This document shows, piece after piece, positions 50,546 to 58,625 of a stretch of DNA of 64,000 nucleotides. Under the pieces are notes generated by a model. The model was not told the origin of the DNA, searched no databases, and saw only the letters and a list, made by a program, of their open reading frames with translations. Both the position numbers and the translations under genes were made by a program. Each line of letters starts with the position of its first letter. Position 1 is the stretch's first letter. This DNA is from UBA5972 sp964637875 (GTDB lineage: Bacteria; Pseudomonadota; Alphaproteobacteria; Rhodobacterales; Rhodobacteraceae). Location: contig CAZWXK010000001.1 in the NCBI GenBank assembly GCA_964637875.1, positions 1-64,000 on the forward strand. The letters are read 5' to 3'.

Positions 50546-53478
50546 GCCGCCTTGCCCAGGGCGGGCTGATCGACCGCAGCCGCCAGTTGCCCTTTACCTT
50601 TGACGGCAAGACCATGCTGGGGCTGGCCGGCGATACGCTGGCTTCGGCGCTCTTGGCCAATGGGCAGCATCTGGTCGGGCGCAGCTTCAAGTATCACCGC
50701 CCGCGCGGCATCATGACCGCCGGCTCGGAAGAGCCCAACGCGCTGGTCACCATCTTGCGCGGCAATCACGCCATTCCCAACCTGCGCGCCACCACGCAAG
50801 AGCTGTATCGCGCCCTCGACGCGCGGTCTCAGAACCGCTTTCCGTCGCTCGATTTCGACCTGCTGGCGGTCAATGACCTGCTGTCGCCGTTTTTCGGCGC
50901 GGGGTTCTATTACAAGACCTTCATGTGGCCGCGTTCCTTTTGGGACCGCGTTTACGAGCCCTTTATCCGCCGCGCCGCCGGGCTGGGCCGGCTGGGGCTT
51001 GAGCCTGACGACCGGCTGCACGACAAGGGTTTTGCCCATTGCGACCTGCTGGTGATTGGCGGCGGGCCTGCGGGGCTGATTGCGGCGCTGGCAGCCGGGC
51101 GCGCCGGTCTGGACGTGATCCTTGCCGACGAAGATTTCCTGTTCGGCGGCCGCCTGAATGCCGAGCGGATCGAGGTCGCGGGCCAGCCCGGCAACGCTTG
51201 GGCCGCCGCCATTGTTGCCGAGCTGCGCGCGATGGAAAACATCCGCCTGATGGGCCGAACCACCGTGACCGGTGCCTATGACGGGGGCATCTATGGCGCG
51301 GTGCAGCGCGTGACCGACCACCTGCCCGCCGCACCCGCGGATGTGCCCGAACAGATCTTCTGGCGGATCAATGCGCGCCATTCGATTCTGGCAAGCGGGG
51401 CCATCGAGCAGCCGATCATATTTCCCGGCAATGACCGCCCGGGCGTGATGATGGCGGGCGCGCTGCGCAGCTATCTCAACCGTTTTGCCGTGGCCGCGGG
51501 GCGCTCGGTGGCGATATTTGCCAATAACGACACGGGCCACCGCACCGCGCGCGACCTGCTGGCGGCCGGGGTCGAGGTCGCCGCCGTGATCGACACGCGC
51601 CCGGATGCAACGCCGCAGGGCGACTATCCGCTGCTGAGCGGCGCACAGGTCATCGCCACAAGGGGGCGGCTGGGGTTGCGGGAAATCACCGTGCAGACCG
51701 GCAGCGGCAGGCAAAGGCTGCGCGCCGACTGCCTGGCGGTCGCGGGGGTCTGGGCGCCGGCGTTGCATCTGTCCTGCCACCTTGGCGCGCGGCCTGTCTG
51801 GCGCGACGACATCAACGCATTTGTTCCCGCGGATGGTGCCGTGCCCGGCATGAGGGCGGCGGGGGCGGTCGCAGGTCACCAGACAACCCGCGACGCGCTG
51901 AAATCGGGCCTTGCGGTGGCGCGGGAAGTGATTGCCGAACATGGCCGCAAGGCGCCACGGATCCGGCTGCCGCATTGTTCCGACGGTCCGGTTGAAGGCG
52001 CGCCCTTCTGGCATGTCACCGCCGGCAAGGGGCGCGCCTGGGTCGATTTTCAGAATGACGTGACCGCCAAGGATATCGCACAGGCACATCGCGAGAATTT
52101 TCGCGCATCCGAACATCTGAAACGCTATACCACGCTGGGCATGGCCCCCGACCAGGGCAAGACGGCCAACATGGCGGCGCTGGCGATCATGGCGGGGCTG
52201 GATGGCCGCAGCATCCCCGAGGTCGGCACCACCAGTTTCCGCCCGCCCTATGTGCCGGTCTCGATGGCGGCTCTGGGCGCGCAGGGCGCGGGCAGGGGCT
52301 TTGCCCCCGAACGCCTGATGCCGTCGGACGCACTGGCCCGCAAACGCGGCGCGGAGTTTGTCGAACTGGGCCTGTGGCAGCGCCCCGCATGGTATCCGCG
52401 CCCCGGCGAAACCAGCTGGCGCCAGTCTTGCGACCGCGAGGCGCGCATGGTGCGCGAAACCGTCGGCATCTGCGACATGACCACGCTGGGCAAGATCGAC
52501 GTGCAGGGCCGCGACGCTGCGGAATTTCTCGACCGAATCTATGTCAACAACATCGCCACGCTGGAGGTCGGGCGCATGCGCTATGGCGTGATGCTGCGCG
52601 AAGACGGTTTCGTGATGGATGACGGCACGGTTGCCCGCCTTGGCAAGCGCCATTTCCTGCTGACCAGCACGACGGGCGCGCATGATCAGGTCTGGCGGCA
52701 TCTGACATTCTGCGCGCAGGTCCTGTGGCCCGATCTAGACGTGCAGCCAAGCGATGTGACCGAGGCCTGGGCGCAATTCGCCATCGCCGGCCCAAGGGCG
52801 CGCGACCTGCTGCACCGGCTGACACAAGCCGACATTTCCAATGATTCCATGCCCTTCATGTCGTGGCGCGAGATCAGGATCGGCAAGATCACCGCGCGCC
52901 TGTTCCGCATCTCGTATTCGGGCGAGCTGGGGTTCGAGCTGGCCGTTCCGGCGCAATACGGGCCCTCTCTGGCCGAGGCGCTGGAGGAAAGCGCCCGCGC
53001 CGAGGGGGGCGACTGGTTCGGACTTGAGGCGCTCAACGTGCTGCGGCTGGAAAAGGGGTTTCTGACACATGCCGAAATCGATGGCAGGGTGACGCTGGAT
53101 GACCTTGGCCTGGGCCGCATGATGGCCGCGCGCGATTGCATCGGCAAGGTGATGGCCGACCGTCCCGCCCTGCGCGCCCCCGACCGGATGCAGCTGGTCG
53201 GGCTGAAACCGGCGGGGGCGTCGAAACTGTTGCTGGGTGGGGCGCATCTGTTCAACCCCGGCGACCCTGTTGACCGCGAACATGACCAGGGCGTGATCAC
53301 CAGCCAGTGTTTTTCGCCCCATCTGGGCCACCCGATCGCGCTGGCCTTGCTCAGAGGCGGGCGGGGGCGCATTGGGGAACAGATCCTGATGCATGACCAT
53401 CTGCGCGGCGTCGAGACATTGTGCGAGGTCTGCATTCCGACATTCCTCGACCCTGAAGGAGGGCGCATGCGTGGTTGA
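50542..53478 (+). CDS. soxA: Sarcosine oxidase, alpha subunit
   Basis: 978 residues. N-terminal ferredoxin-like fold (about 15-95; LPFTFDGKTMLGLAGDTLASALL), NAD+-binding GGGPAGLIAALAAGRAGLDV (about 174-193), and a C-terminal GcvT/tetrahydrofolate-binding domain (from about 620; VGICDMTTLGKIDVQGRDAAEFLDR). It converts the methyl group of sarcosine to 5,10-methylene-THF with glycine as product. Overlaps soxD and soxG. Confidence 0.96.
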   Translation: MSRLAQGGLIDRSRQLPFTFDGKTMLGLAGDTLASALLANGQHLVGRSFKYHRPRGIMTAGSEEPNALVTILRGNHAIPNLRATTQELYRALDARSQNRFPSLDFDLLAVNDLLSPFFGAGFYYKTFMWPRSFWDRVYEPFIRRAAGLGRLGLEPDDRLHDKGFAHCDLLVIGGGPAGLIAALAAGRAGLDVILADEDFLFGGRLNAERIEVAGQPGNAWAAAIVAELRAMENIRLMGRTTVTGAYDGGIYGAVQRVTDHLPAAPADVPEQIFWRINARHSILASGAIEQPIIFPGNDRPGVMMAGALRSYLNRFAVAAGRSVAIFANNDTGHRTARDLLAAGVEVAAVIDTRPDATPQGDYPLLSGAQVIATRGRLGLREITVQTGSGRQRLRADCLAVAGVWAPALHLSCHLGARPVWRDDINAFVPADGAVPGMRAAGAVAGHQTTRDALKSGLAVAREVIAEHGRKAPRIRLPHCSDGPVEGAPFWHVTAGKGRAWVDFQNDVTAKDIAQAHRENFRASEHLKRYTTLGMAPDQGKTANMAALAIMAGLDGRSIPEVGTTSFRPPYVPVSMAALGAQGAGRGFAPERLMPSDALARKRGAEFVELGLWQRPAWYPRPGETSWRQSCDREARMVRETVGICDMTTLGKIDVQGRDAAEFLDRIYVNNIATLEVGRMRYGVMLREDGFVMDDGTVARLGKRHFLLTSTTGAHDQVWRHLTFCAQVLWPDLDVQPSDVTEAWAQFAIAGPRARDLLHRLTQADISNDSMPFMSWREIRIGKITARLFRISYSGELGFELAVPAQYGPSLAEALEESARAEGGDWFGLEALNVLRLEKGFLTHAEIDGRVTLDDLGLGRMMAARDCIGKVMADRPALRAPDRMQLVGLKPAGASKLLLGGAHLFNPGDPVDREHDQGVITSQCFSPHLGHPIALALLRGGRGRIGEQILMHDHLRGVETLCEVCIPTFLDPEGGRMRG

Positions 53479-54025
53479 GCTGATCCCCACATCACCCCTT
53501 GCCGATCTTCTGCCGGCCGAGATCGGCGACACGAATCTGGCCGAAATCCGCCCCGCCCATGTCACACTCATATTGCCACGCAAGGCGGCGGATCTGGCCC
53601 GCGCCATGCAGGCGGCGCATGGGCTGAAGCTGCCCGCGCCCTGTCGCAGCAGTGGCAATGACAGGCTGCGCCTGATCTGGGCGGGGCTGGGGAAATATCT
53701 GCTGGTGGGCGAGGCCCCTGCCGCGCCTGCGCTTTCCCGCCAGGCCGCGCTGGTGGATCAAGGCGGCGCCTACGCGATCATGCGCCTTCAGGGCGGGCTT
53801 GCCACCGACATATTGGCGCGACTCACGCCCATCGACCTGCGCCCTGCGGTTTTCAAGCGTGGGCATGTGGCGCTGAGCGAACTTTCTCATATCCCGGCCC
53901 TGATCCTGAAACGCACCAACGGCGCCGACATCATGGTGCCGCGCAGCCTGGCAATGTCCGCCTGCACGCGGTTGCTAGACAGCATGAGGCGCGTTGCGGC
54001 GCAATCGAAACTTTCCGCGATCTGA
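53471..54025 (+). CDS. soxG: Sarcosine oxidase, gamma subunit
   Basis: 184 residues, GcvT-like small subunit that completes the alpha-beta-gamma-delta complex. GTG start at 53471 overlaps the end of soxA by 8 nt; AAGGAGGG lies 8 nt before it. Motifs VTLILPRKAADLARAM and QGGAYAIMRLQGGLA are typical of SoxG. Confidence 0.9.
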   Translation: MVELIPTSPLADLLPAEIGDTNLAEIRPAHVTLILPRKAADLARAMQAAHGLKLPAPCRSSGNDRLRLIWAGLGKYLLVGEAPAAPALSRQAALVDQGGAYAIMRLQGGLATDILARLTPIDLRPAVFKRGHVALSELSHIPALILKRTNGADIMVPRSLAMSACTRLLDSMRRVAAQSKLSAI

Positions 54026-54042
54026 TTTTGGGGAGGTGGGGG

Positions 54043-54119
54043 TGGTACCGACGCCCCGGCTCGAACGGGGGACCTCTTGATCCACAATCAAGCGCTCTAA
54101 CCTACTGAGCTACGTCGGC
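54043..54119 (-). tRNA. tRNA-His(GUG) of alphaproteobacterial type
   Basis: 77 nt including an encoded CCA. Anticodon loop TTGTGGA gives GUG. The acceptor end is unusual: position 72 is U (opposite G1), discriminator 73 is A, and the base before G1 (54120) is U, so no G-1 is encoded. Most bacterial tRNA-His have encoded G-1 and C73. Confidence 0.95.
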
Positions 54120-54259
54120 ATGCTTACGCCCGGTCGAAGTAAGGTTTTCGGTCGCCCTGGTCAACAGGAAATCAACGCATGACGGCGCATCATCCCCTTG
54201 CCTGCGGGCAGACGGCAAGGTAGCCAAGGTGCAACCTCACCGCAAGGAGCATGGCACAG

Positions 54260-54463
54260 ATGAATATCGACAAGGAAAGCGACATCGCGGCGAATCTCCA
54301 GATCGGTCCGACCACCCTGGGCATGGTGCGCATCTATGTCGAGGCCCCGGAAATCAGCCTGCCACTGGATTTCGAACCCGAAGAGGCCGAGGAAATCGCC
54401 GAAGAGCTGCGCGCCGCCGCCGCCCGTGCCCGTGCCATGTCGAAAACACCTAAACCGCGCTGA
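54260..54463 (+). CDS. Small acidic conserved protein, DUF6324-like
   Basis: 67 residues from ATG 54260 (or 70 from 54251). An N-terminal DKESDIAANLQIGPT, then MVRIYVEAPEISLPLDFEPEEAEEIAEELRAAAARARAM, split here as a beta strand and an amphipathic helix. It resembles a Rhodobacteraceae-restricted family of unknown role. AAGGAG lies 10 nt before 54260 and only 1 nt before 54251, favouring the former. Its 3' end overlaps mmcB by 14 nt. Confidence 0.65.
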   Translation: MNIDKESDIAANLQIGPTTLGMVRIYVEAPEISLPLDFEPEEAEEIAEELRAAAARARAMSKTPKPR

Positions 54464-54902
54464 ATCGCTGCTCGGGCGCCGGATCGCGCAGCGCCTGCAA
54501 ACGGTCTGCCGCCACGCGTGCGAATTTCTGCGTCAGGCTCTTGCGGCGCGCCGCTGCCAGCTTGCGCGCCAACCCCAGACGCAGGATCTCGCCGTCATGT
54601 TCGTCGGCCAGGATCAGCCCGTGTTCCTGCGGCAGCAGGGCGCGTGGGAAATCCGGCCCCACCGCCCACAGAAACCTCTCGCACCAGTCCAGATAGCCCG
54701 GCCATTTCCTGTCGGTCAGGAAATCCGTGCGCGACGACTTGCATTCGACGACCCAGATCTCGCCCCGCGGGCCAAGGGCGATCACATCGACGCGCAACCC
54801 GCGCACCGGCACGAATTCCTCGATCACGGAAAACCCGTGCCGGCGCAGATGTCGGCAGACACCCCGCGCCAGTTTTTGCCCCGCTGTCATTCCATTTGCC
54901 AT
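54450..54902 (-). CDS. mmcB: MmcB-family DNA repair protein
   Basis: 150 residues. Restriction-endonuclease-like fold: RVDVIALGPRGEIWVVECKSSRTDFLTDRKW (about 35-65) with D39 and the E-x-K of VVECKSS as the probable metal-binding catalytic core. MmcB in Caulobacter is SOS-induced and needed for mitomycin C resistance. A LexA box stands 10 nt before its ATG (separate entry). Endonuclease activity is inferred. Confidence 0.88.
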   Translation of the reverse strand: MANGMTAGQKLARGVCRHLRRHGFSVIEEFVPVRGLRVDVIALGPRGEIWVVECKSSRTDFLTDRKWPGYLDWCERFLWAVGPDFPRALLPQEHGLILADEHDGEILRLGLARKLAAARRKSLTQKFARVAADRLQALRDPAPEQRFSAV

Positions 54903-54911
54903 GCGTCATAT

Positions 54912-54926
54912 GAACAACAGGTGAAC
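54912..54926 (-). promoter_or_regulatory. LexA (SOS) box upstream of mmcB
   Basis: GAAC-AACAGGT-GAAC on the plus strand, read on the minus strand as GTTC-ACCTGTT-GTTC: the exact GTTC-N7-GTTC operator of alphaproteobacterial LexA. Its near edge is 10 nt before the mmcB start, so bound LexA would block transcription. Confidence 0.88.
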
Positions 54927-54950
54927 ATTTCGTCAAGACCCGCCCCAGCA

Positions 54951-55011
54951 TCTTCTTCTTTGCCCAAATACGCCGGGGGAGTCGCGGCAGCGACGGGGGC
55001 AGCGCCCCCTC
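54951..55011. repeat. Dispersed Rhodobacterales-type repeat, copy 2
   Basis: TCTTCTTCTTTGCCCAAATA followed by CGCCGGGGG matches copy 1 at 31924 except for one base in the core, then a GC hairpin of another sequence (GGGGGC against GCCCCC, about 54995-55009). It sits in the 307-nt region between mmcB and the convergent aroQ, in which no gene is supported. Confidence 0.75.
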
Positions 55012-55233
55012 ATTTCGCCGTGTTCGACCTTGTGTGCAGCCTGCCGACTGCCTACATCCGGCATCGGCGGGTACTGCCCGATGCGTGAGAGGTTCCATTC
55101 CAGTGGCCTTACATTTTCGAAAGGGAGCTGGCTCTGCGACTGGTCGTGGCCTATCGCACCTGGCGCCCACCTGGTTGTCCAGGCTCTCGGGAATGACCCA
55201 ACCTCCACGGTCGTCCTTGCGGTCCCGCCACCA

Positions 55234-55674
55234 TCAACCCAGCAGATGCGCCACCTGACGCAGCGCCAGCAGATAGCCCTGCGTGCCGCAGCCCGCGATC
55301 ACCCCGTCGGCCCTGCGCGAAACAAATGAATGATGCCTGAACGCCTCGCGCTTGTGGATATTGCTGACATGCACCTCGATCACCGGCCCGTCAAAGGCGT
55401 TCAGCGCGTCCAGAATCGCCACCGACGTATGCGTATAGGCAGCCGGGTTGATGACGATCGCGGCGGCCTGCTCACGCGCCTGCTGAATCCATGTCACCAG
55501 CTCGCCCTCGATGTTGGACTGGCGGAAATCGGTTTTCAGGCCCAGTTCGTCCGCCAGATCGGCGCATTCCCGTGCGACATCGTCCAGCGTCCCGGCCCCA
55601 TAGATATCCGGTTCGCGCTGGCCCAGAAGGTTCAGATTCGGGCCGTTCAACACCATGATTGTCTTGCTGCTCAC
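55234..55674 (-). CDS. aroQ: 3-dehydroquinate dehydratase, type II
   Basis: 146 residues. Step three of the shikimate pathway. Catalytic Tyr25 in EPDIYGAGTL, NPAAYTHTS (about 76-84) and EVHVSNIHKREAFRHHS (about 99-115) with the active-site His. Isolated; the transcript end faces the repeat region. Confidence 0.96.
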   Translation of the reverse strand: MSSKTIMVLNGPNLNLLGQREPDIYGAGTLDDVARECADLADELGLKTDFRQSNIEGELVTWIQQAREQAAAIVINPAAYTHTSVAILDALNAFDGPVIEVHVSNIHKREAFRHHSFVSRRADGVIAGCGTQGYLLALRQVAHLLG

Positions 55675-55796
55675 CAGATATCCTCCTGCGGGCCGTCGCG
55701 GTGGCCGGTTGAGCGCAGGATAGGCGAAATATCGTGATCTGCAACCGGGTCTCCCGCTTGACGCGGCGCGCCCACTTGATTACCTAACAGGCGGCT

Positions 55797-55870
55797 GCGG
55801 GTATGGTGAAATGGTATCACACGAGCCTTCCAAGCTCTTGGTGCGGGTTCGATTCCCGCTACCCGCTCCA
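55797..55870 (+). tRNA. tRNA-Gly(UCC)
   Basis: 74 nt with an encoded CCA (55868-55870). Acceptor GCGGGTA/TACCCGC, T-loop GGTTCGATTCC, anticodon loop CTTCCAA giving UCC. Reads GGA and GGG codons. Confidence 0.96.
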
Positions 55871-55936
55871 TTCTCTTTCAACAGTTGCACGGTTTCAACA
55901 GCGGCACGGTGCCATGCATGACATCGGGGCAACCGG

Positions 55937-56473
55937 TCATCGTGCGGCAGTATTGGCGCCGGTCATGATGCCGGGGCGCAGCTTTTCCGCCATGCCGAAC
56001 CAGTAATCGGCCTGTTTCAGGTCGCGTCTGACCCCGTCGCCCGACAGGTGCAGCCGTCCCAGCGCTATCTGCGCGGGCGCAAAGTCGCGGTCGGCGGCCT
56101 CGCGCAACCACATCAAGGCAACCTTGGGGGCCCGGCCGGTGCCAATCCCGTATCTGTAGTCGCGTGCAACCATGTACTGGGCCGCAGGGTTGCCTGCCTC
56201 GGCGGCCGACAGCAACAGCTCGTGCGCCTTGCGGGCATCCTTTTCGACCCCCAGACCCTGCGCATAAAGCATGCCCAGCTTGAACTGTGCCTCGGCATCC
56301 CCCTTGCGGGACAGTTTTGCCCAGAAACGGGCTGCCGTGCTGTAATCACCCTGATCATAGGCATCCAGCGCCGCCCTGTCGCGACCCGGGAATTGCTTGA
56401 TTGCCAGCACGAGCAATCCCAGCACCACGGCCCAAAAGACGATCCTGCGTATGGCTTGGCGAATTTCCTTCAT
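55937..56473 (-). CDS. Sel1-repeat protein with N-terminal membrane anchor
   Basis: 178 residues. An N-terminal hydrophobic segment (about 12-27; IVFWAVVLGLLVLAI) precedes Sel1-like TPR repeats (AEAQFKLGMLYAQGLGVEKDARKAH; PAAQYMVARDYRYGIG; APAQIALGRLHLSGDGVRRD). Sel1 proteins mediate protein contacts, often on the periplasmic face. Start 56473 chosen because homology begins there. Divergent from an ABC exporter. Confidence 0.85.
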   Translation of the reverse strand: MKEIRQAIRRIVFWAVVLGLLVLAIKQFPGRDRAALDAYDQGDYSTAARFWAKLSRKGDAEAQFKLGMLYAQGLGVEKDARKAHELLLSAAEAGNPAAQYMVARDYRYGIGTGRAPKVALMWLREAADRDFAPAQIALGRLHLSGDGVRRDLKQADYWFGMAEKLRPGIMTGANTAAR

Positions 56474-56631
56474 GACGGGATATTGCCACGGCCGCGCGCC
56501 GAGGTCGATGGGTTGAAACAAGGCGGGCGCGTTCTCGCAACCTTGTGAGGCTTGCGACATTGCTTGCGCTTGTGATTGGCGGCGCGCTCGCTTATTGGAG
56601 GCCAGGATTACAGTACAGGGAAGCAGGGCGA

Positions 56632-58434
56632 ATGGCCAGGAAACCCACCAGCAAACCATCCGAGGAAGAGCGTGCCAAGGCAAAGAGCATAGGTCCCATG
56701 CGGGCACTGCTTCCCTTTGTCCGGCCGTATCGCGGCATTGCGATCCTTGCCGGCATCGCGCTTGTGCTGACGGCCGCGCTGTCGCTGATCCTGCCCATGG
56801 CTGTACGCCGGGTTGTCGATGGTTTCGGGGCTGGCGATGTTACCCTGCTGGATCAGTATTTCGGTGCCGCGCTGCTGGTGGCGCTGCTTCTGGCGATCGG
56901 GACGGGTACACGATACTATCTGGTCACACGGCTGGGCGAACGCGTGGTGGCCGACATTCGCGAGGCCGTCTATGACAAGATGATCGGCATGAGCCCGGCC
57001 TTTTTTGAAAAGATCATGACGGGCGAGGTGCTCTCGCGCATTACCACGGATACGACGCTGATCCTTTCGGTGATATCGTCATCGGTATCGGTGGCGCTGC
57101 GCAATTTCCTGATCTTTCTTGGCGGGCTGACGCTGATGCTGCTGACCAGCGCCAAGCTGGCCGGCCTCGTCTTTCTGATGGTCCCCGTGATCGTCATTCC
57201 GATCATCGTGCTGGGGCGCCGCCTGCGCAAGCTGTCGCGGGAAAATCAGGACCGTGTCGCCGAAAGCTCGGGCAACGCATCGGAAACATTGCAGGCGGCC
57301 CAGACGGTGCAGGCCTTTACCCACGAGGAAGCCAGCCGGCGCAAGTTCCGCGACGTGACCGAGCTGTCCTATCAATCGGCGCTGCAACGTATTGCCACGC
57401 GTGCCGTGATGACGGTGCTGGTGATGTTTCTTGTCTTTGCCGGTGTCGTCGGCGTTCTGTGGGTGGGCGCCAATGACGTGCGCGCCGGCACCATGACACC
57501 GGGCGAACTGGTGCAGTTCGTGATCTATGCGGTTCTGGTCGCCGGTGCCGTGGGGGCCTTGTCCGAAATCTGGGGCGAGTTGCAGCGCGCTGCCGGTGCC
57601 ACCGAGCGCCTGATCGAACTGTTGCAGGCCGAGGATACGGTCGCCGACCCGGCCAGTCCGGCCCGCATGCCCGCGCCGGTCAGGGGCGAGATCGCCTTTG
57701 ATCACGTCAGCTTCCACTATCCGGCGCGTCCCGGGGTGCGGGCGCTTCACGATGTCGATTTCGTCATCAAACCCGGTGAAACGGTGGCCATCGTCGGCCC
57801 TTCGGGGGCGGGCAAATCGACGCTTTTCCAGCTGATCCTGCGGTTCTTTGATCCGATCGAGGGGGTTGTCCGCCTTGACGGGCTGGATATCCGCAAACTC
57901 AGGCGGTCGGATTTCCGCAAGGCACTGGCACTTGTTCCGCAGGATCCGGTGATCTTTGGCGACAGCGCCCGCGAAAACATTCGTTTCGGTCGCCCTGACG
58001 CCACCGATGCCGAGGTCGAACAGGCTGCCCGTGCCGCTGCGGCCCATGATTTTCTGACCGAGCTTCCCGATGGCTATGACACATATGTGGGCGAGCGCGG
58101 CGTGATGCTGTCGGGCGGGCAGAAACAGCGCATTGCCATTGCCCGCGCGATTCTGCGGGCGGCGCCGATCCTGCTTCTGGACGAGGCAACATCGGCCCTG
58201 GACGCCGAGAGCGAGCAAGCCGTGCAGAAGGCGGTCGAGTCGCTGGCCGCCGAGCGCACCACACTGATCGTTGCCCATCGCCTTGCAACCGTGAAAAAGG
58301 CCGATCGCATCATCGTGTTCGACAAGGGGCGGATCGTTGCCACCGGCACCCATGACTCGCTGGTGGCCCAGGGCGGTCTGTATGCGCGCCTTGCCCGGCT
58401 CCAGTTCACCGAGGGTGCGGCTGCGGCGGAATAG
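56632..58434 (+). CDS. ABCB-type ABC exporter, membrane and ATPase domains fused
   Basis: 600 residues. Six-helix permease domain (about 25-315), then ATPase domain (about 345-590): Walker A GPSGAGKST (about 390-398), Q-loop VPQDPVIF, signature LSGGQKQRIAIARA (about 492), Walker B LLLDEATSALD (about 512) and AHRLAT. MsbA-like half-transporter, probably homodimeric, for lipids or peptides. Substrate unassigned. ATG 56632 gives the usual length. Confidence 0.9.
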   Translation: MARKPTSKPSEEERAKAKSIGPMRALLPFVRPYRGIAILAGIALVLTAALSLILPMAVRRVVDGFGAGDVTLLDQYFGAALLVALLLAIGTGTRYYLVTRLGERVVADIREAVYDKMIGMSPAFFEKIMTGEVLSRITTDTTLILSVISSSVSVALRNFLIFLGGLTLMLLTSAKLAGLVFLMVPVIVIPIIVLGRRLRKLSRENQDRVAESSGNASETLQAAQTVQAFTHEEASRRKFRDVTELSYQSALQRIATRAVMTVLVMFLVFAGVVGVLWVGANDVRAGTMTPGELVQFVIYAVLVAGAVGALSEIWGELQRAAGATERLIELLQAEDTVADPASPARMPAPVRGEIAFDHVSFHYPARPGVRALHDVDFVIKPGETVAIVGPSGAGKSTLFQLILRFFDPIEGVVRLDGLDIRKLRRSDFRKALALVPQDPVIFGDSARENIRFGRPDATDAEVEQAARAAAAHDFLTELPDGYDTYVGERGVMLSGGQKQRIAIARAILRAAPILLLDEATSALDAESEQAVQKAVESLAAERTTLIVAHRLATVKKADRIIVFDKGRIVATGTHDSLVAQGGLYARLARLQFTEGAAAAE

Positions 58435-58625
58435 GCCGTGTCGGGTCGGCATTATGGCCGATATTCCCCCTGTCGATCCCCTTGTCGATCGGATCCCCAT
58501 GGGATGACCTTTCGTAAACCCCGGCGCGCGCGACCTTCAACAGGGTTGCGCCGCCATGGTGTTTTGGTTCAATCTGTTTCGGCGTCATGCGGCGCCTCGC
58601 CGCATGGGCTGTTCTGGAGGGCATG

